Below, piece by piece: positions 15,944 through 23,297 of a stretch of 64,000 nucleotides of DNA; positions within the stretch are counted from its first letter, which is position 1; every line of letters begins with the position of its first letter. The stretch lies in assembly GCA_963787345.1 (NCBI GenBank), contig CAWBCW010000026.1, positions 620,001 to 684,000 of the forward strand. Direction: 5' to 3'. The position numbers and the translations under genes are program-made. Under the pieces are notes generated by a model. It ran no database searches and had not been told where the DNA came from. It saw only the letters and a program-made list of their open reading frames with translations. Source of the DNA: Bacillus_BD sp963787345 (lineage in GTDB: Bacteria; Bacillota; Bacilli; Bacillales; Cytobacillaceae).

Positions 15944-17329
15944 GTGAGTACGATATTAGTCATCGGCGGAGGGGTTACCGGGTTATCCGCTATGTATACT
16001 TTACAACAATGGAAAACAGAAAATCAAAAAGATGTTCGATTGATTTTAGCAGAAGCCGGAGAACAGCTTGGCGGAAAAATCCGCACGGTAAAAGAAAGTG
16101 GATTCATTATGGAAACAGGGGCCGATTCAATTGTGACCCGTAAAATTAAAGAAATGTCTATTATTAAAGACCTCGATTTGGAATCGGAGATTGTTTATAA
16201 CGATACAGGCCAATCCTATTTGTTTACAATGGGAGAATTAAAGCCGATTCCAAAAGAGTCTGTTTTCGGGATACCGGCCAGCCTCGAGTCATTAGCGAAA
16301 AGTACACTTGTTTCAGCGGAAGGAAAAGTGGAAGCGCTTAAAGATTTTTATACAAAAAATGAAACGTTTACGAAGGACGACTCAATCGGTGAATTTCTTG
16401 AATACTTTTTCGGAAAGGAATTAGTGGAAAATCAAATTGCTCCGGTTCTTTCTGGGGTCTATTCTGGAGATTTGTATGACTTAACGATTGACTCTACCCT
16501 CCCATATTTATTGGATTATAAAGAGAAGTACGGAAGTATAATAAAGGGTTTTCATGAAAACAAAGAACAATTTCAAAGTAATGGAGACAAAAAATTCTTA
16601 TCGTTTAAAAAAGGATTGGCCAGTATAGTCGAAGCGTATGAACAGAAGCTTGAAGATGTGGAGATCAGAAAGAATACAAAAGTTAGCGGGATTGAAAAGG
16701 TGGGTCAATCCTATCTAGTCACATTTGAAGATAGCGAGCCCGTTAAAGTTGATGGAGTCATTCTCAGTGTGCCGCATACAGAAGCACAAGGATTTTTTCA
16801 AGATGAACATATAAAAGAGGAATTTCATCAGTTGAAGAACAATTCGATGATCAGCGTCTATATGGGATTCCATGTGTCAGATGATCTTTTGCCATTAGAT
16901 GGAACTGGATTCATTACATTGAAGAGTAAAGCGGTCTTTTGTGATGCCTGTACATGGACAAGTAGGAAGTGGAAACATACTTCTAAGGAAGGAAACTTGC
17001 TTGTTCGATTATTTTATAAAGGCACCAACCCTTATTTTAGTGCTTTAAAGGACTTATCAGAGCAGGAATTGCTTCAAGTTGTAGGAGTCGATTTGAAAAA
17101 AAGCCTAGGAATTGATAGCGAACCAAGTGTAAGTGTTGTAACAAATTGGACAGATTGCATGCCAAACTATTTAATGACTCATCCAAAAACAATTGGAAAT
17201 TTGGAAGAAGTTCTGGAGGAAAGTTATCCTGGTATTTTATTAGCTGGTGCTTCTTATTACGGAGTAGGGATACCCGACTGTATTAAAAGCGGAGAAAAAG
17301 CGGCTCAAAAAGTAATTGCACAATTTTAA
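15944..17329 (+). CDS. hemY: Coproporphyrinogen III / protoporphyrinogen oxidase
   Basis: A 461-residue flavoprotein. The N-terminal FAD-binding motif VIGGGVTGLSAMYTL is followed by EQLGGKIRT and METGADSIV; the C-terminal GASYYGVGIPDCIKSG closes the FAD site. This matches HemY/CgoX (B. subtilis protein 470 residues), which oxidises coproporphyrinogen III in the Gram-positive coproporphyrin-dependent haem pathway. It is membrane-associated without a true transmembrane helix. Start GTG 15944 with RBS GAGGGGG. The usual hemE and hemH neighbours are absent here, so hemY is detached from the rest of the pathway. Confidence 0.9.
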   Translation: MSTILVIGGGVTGLSAMYTLQQWKTENQKDVRLILAEAGEQLGGKIRTVKESGFIMETGADSIVTRKIKEMSIIKDLDLESEIVYNDTGQSYLFTMGELKPIPKESVFGIPASLESLAKSTLVSAEGKVEALKDFYTKNETFTKDDSIGEFLEYFFGKELVENQIAPVLSGVYSGDLYDLTIDSTLPYLLDYKEKYGSIIKGFHENKEQFQSNGDKKFLSFKKGLASIVEAYEQKLEDVEIRKNTKVSGIEKVGQSYLVTFEDSEPVKVDGVILSVPHTEAQGFFQDEHIKEEFHQLKNNSMISVYMGFHVSDDLLPLDGTGFITLKSKAVFCDACTWTSRKWKHTSKEGNLLVRLFYKGTNPYFSALKDLSEQELLQVVGVDLKKSLGIDSEPSVSVVTNWTDCMPNYLMTHPKTIGNLEEVLEESYPGILLAGASYYGVGIPDCIKSGEKAAQKVIAQF

Positions 17330-17449
17330 TAAATAAGGCTGTCTCATCGGGCGGCAAATAACCTCAGTATTTAGTAGTTATTTTTAATGGGTGACACTAG
17401 ATCTAGTGTGTTTGTCATTTGCTTGTATTAGAGACAGCCTGTTATTTAT
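17329..17449. repeat. MITE-like inverted-repeat element between hemY and the IclR gene
   Basis: Terminal arms AATAAATAAGGCTGTCTC (left) and GAGACAGCC-TG-TTATTTATT (right) bracket about 85 bases. Inside lies a perfect 16-base palindrome ACACTAGATCTAGTGT (17394-17409). No ORF is present. It can fold into a long hairpin with a T-rich end and may terminate hemY transcription. The terminal repeats and short size also fit a miniature transposon remnant. Confidence 0.55.
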
Positions 17450-17489
17450 TATTTCTTAAAATAATAACTTTCTGATAAATAAAAATTTA

Positions 17490-17563
17490 TTGACGAAACG
17501 TGAAAACGTGGTATTATATAAGTGTAGTATAAAAATACGAACGGCATTCGATAATGTCGAATG
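17490..17563 (+). promoter_or_regulatory. Promoter and candidate autoregulatory operator of the IclR gene
   Basis: TTGACG (17490-17495), a 16-base spacer, TATTAT (17512-17517). Downstream lies a perfect inverted repeat CATTCGA-TAATG-TCGAATG (17545-17563), ending just before the GAGGAG RBS. A repressor bound there would block transcription and the RBS. Binding by the encoded IclR protein is inference. Confidence 0.55.
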
Positions 17564-17578
17564 AAGAGGAGATCAGAC

Positions 17579-18361
17579 GTGTCAGTACGTTTTATTCAAT
17601 CTGTAGAAAGAGCTGCTGATATACTGGAGCTATTTTTACATGATGGTCCGGAACTGAGTGTAAAAGAGATAAGTGAATCCCTTCATATTTCAAAAAGCAC
17701 CGTACATGGGCTCATAAAAACGCTTGAACACAGAGGATACCTTCAACAAAATTCTGAAAACCTAAAATATAAATTAGGTTTAAGGCTATTCGAACTTGGT
17801 TACCACATGGGAGACCAACTTGATATCGTGAACATTGCGCTTCCTGTTATTAAGGACTTAGTAGATGAACTGAAAGAAACGGTTCACTTAGTTGTTCGTC
17901 AGCAAGATGAATTAATTTATGTTGCGAAGGTAGAAGGACCTCAAACATTAAGGATTTACTCACATGTAGGAAAAAGAGCTCCGATTCATTGTACAGGTGT
18001 TGGGAAGGCTATTCTCGCCTACCAAACAGAAGAGGAAATAAATCGAATCCTAGACACCGTTCCTTTGGAATCGTTTACGGAATTTACGATTACTAATAAG
18101 GACGAAATTAAGCAACAGTTAACCACAATCAAGACGACCGGCTATTCAATTGATGATGAGGAAATTGAAATCGGTCTCAAGTGTGTAGCTGCTCCAATCT
18201 TTAATTTTAAAGGAGAAGCAATCGCTTCTATCAGCTGTGCATCACCAAAGATGAGGGTAACCGAAGATAGACTGCCTATTGTCATTCAAGGAGTCAAAAA
18301 GGCTGCCGCTGAAATATCAAGTAAGCTGGGCTACAAAGATGTTCCTCATTTTAGTAAATGA
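17579..18361 (+). CDS. IclR family transcriptional regulator
   Basis: A 260-residue regulator. The N-terminal winged HTH (about residues 4-65: VERAADILELF, LSVKEISESLHISKSTVHGLIKTLE) is followed by the IclR effector domain with LRIYSHVGKRAPIHCTGVGKA and CVAAPIFNFKGEAIASIS. An ATG at 17561 is in frame, but AGAGGAG lies between it and GTG 17579, so GTG is chosen. The gene is immediately upstream of an acetaldehyde dehydrogenase/aldolase pair, which it probably controls. The effector is likely an aromatic-catabolism intermediate or related carboxylate (inference). Confidence 0.85.
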   Translation: MSVRFIQSVERAADILELFLHDGPELSVKEISESLHISKSTVHGLIKTLEHRGYLQQNSENLKYKLGLRLFELGYHMGDQLDIVNIALPVIKDLVDELKETVHLVVRQQDELIYVAKVEGPQTLRIYSHVGKRAPIHCTGVGKAILAYQTEEEINRILDTVPLESFTEFTITNKDEIKQQLTTIKTTGYSIDDEEIEIGLKCVAAPIFNFKGEAIASISCASPKMRVTEDRLPIVIQGVKKAAAEISSKLGYKDVPHFSK

Positions 18362-18406
18362 GAACAATTTAAAATATAAATACGAACATTTAGGAGGAGA
18401 ATTATT

Positions 18407-19291
18407 TTGGCAAAATTAAAAGCTGCAATCGTAGGTTCAGGTAATATCGGTACAGACCTTATGATTAAATTAGGAAGATCAGAATACTTAGAATTAACTG
18501 CTGTAATTGGGATTGATCCAGAATCAGATGGTTTACGTCGTGCAAAAGAAGCAGGTTATGCAGGTGTTGATACTGGAATTGACGGATTCCTAGCAGACCC
18601 TACATTAGAGGCTGACATCATTTTTGATGCAACTAGCGCAAAAGCACATATTTACAACAATAAATTGGCTCAAGAACGCGGAATTAAAATGATTGACTTA
18701 ACACCAGCTGCTGTTGGTCCATACGTATCTCCAGCTGTAAATATTGATGAACATTTAGATAAAGATAATATCAATATGATTACTTGTGGTGGTCAAGCAA
18801 CAATCCCAATGGTACATGCGATCAACCGTGTAGCAAGTGTTGAATATGCAGAAATCGTTGCGACAATTTCAAGTAAAAGTGCGGGCCCTGGTACTCGTGC
18901 AAATATCGATGAATTTACAGAAACAACTTCTAAAGCAATTGAAGTAGTTGGCGGAGCTAAGAAAGGGAAAGCAATCATTATCTTAAACCCTGCAGAACCT
19001 CCAATTATGATGCGTAATACAGTTTACGCTTTAGTTGAAGAAGGAAAAATGGATGAAGAAGCAATCCGCAAATCAATTGCTGAAATGGAAAAAACAGTTC
19101 AATCTTACGTTCCTGGATATAGCTTACGTACTGAACCAATTTTTGAAGGCAATAAAGTAACGGTTCTTATCGAAGTTCAAGGTGCTGGAGACTACTTACC
19201 AGAATACTCTGGTAACCTAGATATCATGACATCTGCAGCTGTTCGTGTTGCTGAAGAGTTTGCAAAAAATACAAAGAAAGAAACAGTTTAA
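18407..19291 (+). CDS. dmpF: Acetaldehyde dehydrogenase (acetylating), DmpF/MhpF/BphJ family
   Basis: A 294-residue cytosolic enzyme that converts acetaldehyde, CoA and NAD+ to acetyl-CoA. The Rossmann motif GSGNIGTDLM is at the N-terminus and the catalytic cysteine is Cys127 in ITCGGQATIP. In this family the enzyme forms a channelling complex with the HOA aldolase, encoded here 23 bases downstream. Start TTG 18407 behind a perfect AGGAGGAG. Codon choice is biased to common A/T-ending codons, suggesting good expression. The other meta-cleavage genes are absent from the window. Confidence 0.9.
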   Translation: MAKLKAAIVGSGNIGTDLMIKLGRSEYLELTAVIGIDPESDGLRRAKEAGYAGVDTGIDGFLADPTLEADIIFDATSAKAHIYNNKLAQERGIKMIDLTPAAVGPYVSPAVNIDEHLDKDNINMITCGGQATIPMVHAINRVASVEYAEIVATISSKSAGPGTRANIDEFTETTSKAIEVVGGAKKGKAIIILNPAEPPIMMRNTVYALVEEGKMDEEAIRKSIAEMEKTVQSYVPGYSLRTEPIFEGNKVTVLIEVQGAGDYLPEYSGNLDIMTSAAVRVAEEFAKNTKKETV

Positions 19292-19314
19292 GCTGTAGAA
19301 AGGGGAAAAATAAC

Positions 19315-20340
19315 ATGACAAAAGAAAGAGATATTATCTTAACAGAAGTAGCATTACGTGACGGAAGCCATGCTGTTCAACACTCATATACAGTAGATCA
19401 AGTAGTTGCTGTAACAAAAGGATTAGCTGATGCAGGTGTACCTTACATCGAAGTATCACATGGTGATGGATTAGCTGGATCTTCTTTACAATACGGCTTA
19501 TCAGCAGTAAATGAAATGGAATTAATTGAAGCAGCAGTATCTGTTGCTGGAGATTCAAAGATCGCAGTTCTTTTACTTCCTGGTATCGGTACATTAACTG
19601 AATTAAAAGAAGCGGCTGATCTAGGCGCAAAAATGGCTCGTATTGCTACACATGTTACAGAAGCTGACGTTGCTCCTCAACATATTGCTTACGCAAAAGA
19701 ACTAGGAATGGAAACAGTTGGATTCCTTATGATGGCACATATGGCTCCTGTTGAAAAATTAGTAGAACAAGCCAAATTAATGGAAAGCTACGGAGCTGAT
19801 ATTGTTTATGTTACGGACTCAGCAGGTTATTTACTTCCTGAACAAGTAACTGAGCGTATCGGTGCTTTAAGACAAGAACTTCAATGTGAAATTGGTTTCC
19901 ATGGTCACAATAACTTATCTATGGCAATGGCTAACTCAATGGCAGCTGTAAAAGCTGGTGCAACTCGTATTGATGGTAGTGTTCGTTGCTTTGGTGCAGG
20001 TTCAGGTAATACACAAACTGAAGCACTTATAGCTGTTTGTGAGCGTATGGGAATCAAAACAGGTGTTGATTTATTCAAAATTGAAGATGTAGCTGAAGAT
20101 ATTGTTGCACCACTTCTTCCAGTAACACCAACAATTACAAGAGAAGCAATCACACTTGGTTATGCAGGTGTATACTCAACATTTGCATACCATGCAAAAC
20201 GTGCAGGCAAGCAATTTGGAATTGATGCTCGTGAAATCTTACTCGAATTAGGAAAACGTCAAGTTGTCGGTGGACAAGAAGATATGATCATTGATGTTGC
20301 CGCTGAATTAGCAAAGAAAAAAGCAGTAGCTTCAAAATAA
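19315..20340 (+). CDS. dmpG: 4-hydroxy-2-oxovalerate aldolase (DmpG/MhpE/BphI family)
   Basis: A 341-residue DRE-TIM metallolyase. The conserved start EVALRDGSHAVQH contains the Arg-Asp pair that binds the divalent metal and substrate; the metal His pair is in IGFHGHNNLS, followed by RIDGSVRCFGAGSGNTQTE. The C-terminal helical domain contacts the dehydrogenase. It cleaves 4-hydroxy-2-oxovalerate to pyruvate and acetaldehyde, which is passed to the upstream DmpF. Start ATG 19315 behind AAAGGGG. A terminator at 20387 ends the IclR-dmpF-dmpG unit. Confidence 0.9.
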   Translation: MTKERDIILTEVALRDGSHAVQHSYTVDQVVAVTKGLADAGVPYIEVSHGDGLAGSSLQYGLSAVNEMELIEAAVSVAGDSKIAVLLLPGIGTLTELKEAADLGAKMARIATHVTEADVAPQHIAYAKELGMETVGFLMMAHMAPVEKLVEQAKLMESYGADIVYVTDSAGYLLPEQVTERIGALRQELQCEIGFHGHNNLSMAMANSMAAVKAGATRIDGSVRCFGAGSGNTQTEALIAVCERMGIKTGVDLFKIEDVAEDIVAPLLPVTPTITREAITLGYAGVYSTFAYHAKRAGKQFGIDAREILLELGKRQVVGGQEDMIIDVAAELAKKKAVASK

Positions 20341-20386
20341 TTTCCTTAGGGATGGGGAAATTTTAAAAAAGGGGTTATTATATAGA

Positions 20387-20430
20387 GGCAAGTAGATTCT
20401 CCTGTTAAACAGGTAAATCTACTTGTCTTT
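20387..20430 (+). terminator. Intrinsic terminator after dmpG
   Basis: GGCAAGTAGATT pairs with AATCTACTTGTC; an inner CCTG/CAGG extends the stem; a short T run follows. Confidence 0.85.
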
Positions 20431-20525
20431 TCGTATTTACTTAAATCTGTTTGCATTATTTTTATTGGGTTGTTTTTTTAGTATAATAGTACTGACGATG
20501 ATCTTAAAAAAGGGGGAGAATAAAA

Positions 20526-20897
20526 ATCAAAACCATTATCAACTGGGTATATATACTGATTGGGCTCTTATGTGTTGGATTGGGGATTGTTGGAATTATA
20601 TTACCAATACTGCCGACTACGCCTTTTTTTCTCCTAGCAGCATATTGCTTTGTGAAAGGCTCCGATAAATTTGATCGCTGGTTTAAAGGGACAAAAATGT
20701 ATAAAAGACATCTAGAAGATTTTGTCAGAGAAAGAGCGATGACGCGTAGGCAAAAATGGACACTATTGTTATTTGCAGATGCAATGATTGCGATTCCACT
20801 CATTATTCTAGACAGCATTTTTGTGAAGATCTTTTTGCTCCTTGTCATTGCTTATAAATACTATTATTTTATGACAAAAATTAAAACGATAAAGTGA
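20526..20897 (+). CDS. DUF454 (YbaN-like) inner-membrane protein, apparent non-canonical start
   Basis: A small membrane protein with the DUF454 signature LPTTPFFLLAAYCFVKGS and two or three helices. The first standard start in frame (TTG 20580) would remove the first membrane segment, VYILIGLLCVGLG, which is clearly coding and matches the family N-terminus. Upstream in frame there is no ATG, GTG or TTG, but ATC 20526 lies 7 bases after AGGGGGAG. Translation probably begins at ATC (or ATA 20520 / ATT 20535), giving about 123 residues. It may instead be an ATG lost by mutation or sequencing error. Function is unknown. Confidence 0.65.
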   Translation: MKTIINWVYILIGLLCVGLGIVGIILPILPTTPFFLLAAYCFVKGSDKFDRWFKGTKMYKRHLEDFVRERAMTRRQKWTLLLFADAMIAIPLIILDSIFVKIFLLLVIAYKYYYFMTKIKTIK

Positions 20898-20923
20898 CAT
20901 TAAGTTTAGCGGAGGGGTTATTC

Positions 20924-21157
20924 TTGTATTTAACCATTAAAGAAACAGCACAGTATTTATCATTGCCAGAGTCAACGATTCATAAGCTAATTATTCAAGG
21001 CGAAATTAGAGCGATACCTGATGGCAATGGGGAATATATTCTTAGTAAAGAGCAGTTTAATACTCATTTAAAGCAAATGGAGAAATATAAAGAACTTGTC
21101 CAACAATATTATAGCGAACCGGTTCCAAAAGATCGCAATATTAAGGACGAGGATTAA
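20924..21157 (+). CDS. Excisionase-like helix-turn-helix DNA-binding protein
   Basis: A 77-residue protein with a MerR/excisionase-type HTH: YLTIKETAQYLSLPESTIHKLI, then GEIRAIPDGNGEYILSKEQF, then a short charged helix. The start TTG 20924 is chosen because GCGGAGGGG lies directly upstream; the frame is open to 20894. This fold is widespread as 'helix-turn-helix domain' regulators in Bacilli, and nothing nearby suggests a prophage or integrative element. It is probably cotranscribed with the DUF454 gene (26 bases apart). Confidence 0.7.
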   Translation: MYLTIKETAQYLSLPESTIHKLIIQGEIRAIPDGNGEYILSKEQFNTHLKQMEKYKELVQQYYSEPVPKDRNIKDED

Positions 21158-21158
21158 C

Positions 21159-21202
21159 GAAGAAAGCTTAGAACTCTCATGGGAGGGCTAAGCTTTCTTT
21201 TT
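21159..21202 (+). terminator. Intrinsic terminator after the HTH gene
   Basis: AGAAAGCTTAG and CTAAGCTTTCT arms with inner CTCTC/GGAGGG pairing, followed by TTTTTG. Confidence 0.85.
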
Positions 21203-21228
21203 GCTTTACTGGTATAGAATTCACGTAA

Positions 21229-21260
21229 AAAAGACCTGATTCCAAGAATCAGGTCTTTTT
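21229..21260 (-). terminator. Intrinsic terminator of glnS
   Basis: AAGACCTGATTC (21231-21242) pairs with GAATCAGGTCTT (21246-21257), with A/T runs on both sides, so it can work on both strands. Confidence 0.85.
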
Positions 21261-21266
21261 CTCATA

Positions 21267-22931
21267 TTAAAGTCTAAACGAACTCTTCAACGAAACAATC
21301 AAATTAAAAACAGTTTTTTCCGCAGTCGATAATTTTGGATCGACATTAAAATAGCCGTGACGGAAAAATTGGAACTTTTCTTGTGGTTTGACGTCCTTCA
21401 TATTTGGTTCAATGAACCCTTGAATAGTCTCTAGAGAATTTTTATTTACATGGTCAATAAATGTTGTATCCTCACCAGCTTCTTCAGCTGCTTCTAATTC
21501 CTCATCCAAAATCAGCGGTTCATATAAACGGAATTCGGCTGGAATCGCCTGTGTAGCTTCCACCCAATGGATCGTTCCTTTTACTTTACGTCCCGTAAAT
21601 CCTGTACCACTTTTCGTTTCTGGATCATACGTACAATGAATTTCGACAACATTTCCATCACTATCTTTAATGACTTCTTCACATTTAATGAAGTAAGCAT
21701 GTTTTAAACGCACTTCATTTCCAGGGAAGAGACGGAAATACTTTTTCGGCGGATTTTCCATGAAATCTTCCTGTTCGATATAAATCTCCCGAGAAAATGG
21801 AATTTTGCGAACACCCATGTCTGGGTTTTCAGGATTAATTTCCGCATCAAGCATTTCTACTTGGCCCTCTGGATAGTTCGTAATCACAACTTTCAATGGG
21901 CGGAGAATCCCCATCGTGCGAGGAGCTTTTAACTTTAAATCTTCACGAACAAAATGCTCTAACATTGCTGAGTCGGCAGTACCAGAAGCTTTTGAAACCC
22001 CGGTCTCTTTAACAAAATTTACGATCGCTTCAGGTGTGTAGCCACGTCTTCTTAAACCAGAAATCGTTGGCATACGTGGATCATTCCAGCCATCAACATA
22101 TCCGGCATCAACTAAAGCTTTGAGCTTTCGTTTACTCATTACGGTATTCGTTAAATTTAAACGCCCAAATTCATATTGTCGCGGAATGCTTTCCATTTCA
22201 CAATTTTCTACAACCCAATCATACAGCGGACGATGATCCTCAAATTCAGTTGTACAAATTGAGTGTGTGATCCCTTCAATTGCATCTTCTAGTGGGTGCG
22301 CAAAATCATACATTGGATAGATGCACCATTTATCACCCGTATTATGGTGAGATTCATGGACAATTCGATAGATAATTGGATCACGCATATTTAAATTTGG
22401 CGAAGACATATCAATTTTTGCTCGTAAAACCTTGCTGCCATCCTCAAATTCACCATTCTTCATCCGTTCGAATAGATCAAGATTCTCCTCAACTGAACGA
22501 TTTCGATAAGGGCTTTCTTTCCCTGGTTCCGTTAAGGTTCCACGGTACTCACGAATTTCTTCTGCCGTCAACTCATCTATATAGGCAAGTCCTTTTTTAA
22601 TGAGTAATACCGCTCGGTTGTACATTTCACCAAAATAATTGGAAGCAAAAAATAGGTTGTCCCAATCAAAGCCTAGCCATTTCACATCCTCTTTAATTGC
22701 ATCAACATATTCTTGATCCTCTTTAGAAGGATTCGTGTCATCAAAACGCAGATTGGTTTTTCCTTTAAAATCATCTGCAAGTCCAAAGTTGATCACAATC
22801 GACTTTGCATGACCGATATGCAAGTAGCCGTTTGGTTCAGGAGGAAAACGGGTAACGATCTCATTATGTTTTCCTGTTTCTAAATCTTCTTTAATAATAG
22901 TCCTAATAAAATTTGACGAGTTATTTTCCAT
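21267..22931 (-). CDS. glnS: Glutaminyl-tRNA synthetase
   Basis: A 554-residue class I synthetase, the same length as E. coli GlnRS. It has the HIGH motif in PEPNGYLHIGHAKS, the KMSKS-equivalent VMSKRK, and the GlnRS C-terminal beta-barrels. The choice of GlnRS rather than a GluRS-type protein rests on the RFPPEPNGYLHIGHAKS form and full length. Most Bacilli charge tRNA-Gln through GluRS and GatCAB, so a glnS is unusual and suggests acquisition by transfer. ATG 22931 with RBS AAAGG is used; the frame is open to 22973. A TATAAT lies 41 bases upstream. No T-box leader is seen. Confidence 0.9.
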   Translation of the reverse strand: MENNSSNFIRTIIKEDLETGKHNEIVTRFPPEPNGYLHIGHAKSIVINFGLADDFKGKTNLRFDDTNPSKEDQEYVDAIKEDVKWLGFDWDNLFFASNYFGEMYNRAVLLIKKGLAYIDELTAEEIREYRGTLTEPGKESPYRNRSVEENLDLFERMKNGEFEDGSKVLRAKIDMSSPNLNMRDPIIYRIVHESHHNTGDKWCIYPMYDFAHPLEDAIEGITHSICTTEFEDHRPLYDWVVENCEMESIPRQYEFGRLNLTNTVMSKRKLKALVDAGYVDGWNDPRMPTISGLRRRGYTPEAIVNFVKETGVSKASGTADSAMLEHFVREDLKLKAPRTMGILRPLKVVITNYPEGQVEMLDAEINPENPDMGVRKIPFSREIYIEQEDFMENPPKKYFRLFPGNEVRLKHAYFIKCEEVIKDSDGNVVEIHCTYDPETKSGTGFTGRKVKGTIHWVEATQAIPAEFRLYEPLILDEELEAAEEAGEDTTFIDHVNKNSLETIQGFIEPNMKDVKPQEKFQFFRHGYFNVDPKLSTAEKTVFNLIVSLKSSFRL

Positions 22932-22971
22932 CCCTGAATCAGCCTTTCTATATGTAAGGTTCTTAACCACC

Positions 22972-23010
22972 ATTATAGCAAATTAAAATGAAACACTTAA
23001 ACCATTTAAG
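22972..23010 (-). promoter_or_regulatory. glnS promoter region with inverted repeat
   Basis: On the minus strand a TATAAT occupies 22977-22972. The inverted repeat CTTAAA-CCA-TTTAAG (22996-23010) overlaps the expected -35 region. The rest of the 366-base gap to the next gene (22932-23297) holds a probable plus-strand TATACT near 23212, and nothing else I can support. Confidence 0.45.
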
Positions 23011-23297
23011 AGATATTTTATTATTATAGCCATTTTTCCTCTCAAACAATCCACCACTCACTTTTACCCGCAAAGATAGGGCTAACCTAGTATTCTTAAA
23101 AATGGTACAATATAGGAAACCAACTGAATAAGTAATGGAAGGTCCTGTTGCCCGTTGTAAATGGGAGAAAGTGAGCTAAAGGACATGGTTTGCTATTTTG
23201 CATTTTATATTATACTAAAATAAAGGGAAAAGAGTAGTAAGGGAAGTAACTTTTACATATATATGAAAGCGTGAATTTTACTTGGGGGAAGATAATA

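Noticed and set aside
19334..19630. 98-codon Leu-rich frame opposite dmpG
   Set aside because: A shadow of the TTA/GAA-rich codons of dmpG, with no RBS and an implausible composition.
20423..20668. 81-codon frame overlapping the DUF454 start
   Set aside because: It is in another frame, ends inside the gene and has no family resemblance. The DUF454 frame explains the region better.
20924..21157. Excisionase of an integrated element
   Set aside because: Only the HTH fold resembles Xis. There is no integrase, attachment site or phage gene nearby.
22932..23297. T-box leader for glnS
   Set aside because: No AGGGTGG-type T-box sequence or antiterminator is visible on the minus strand, and the promoter lies only about 40 bases from the start codon.
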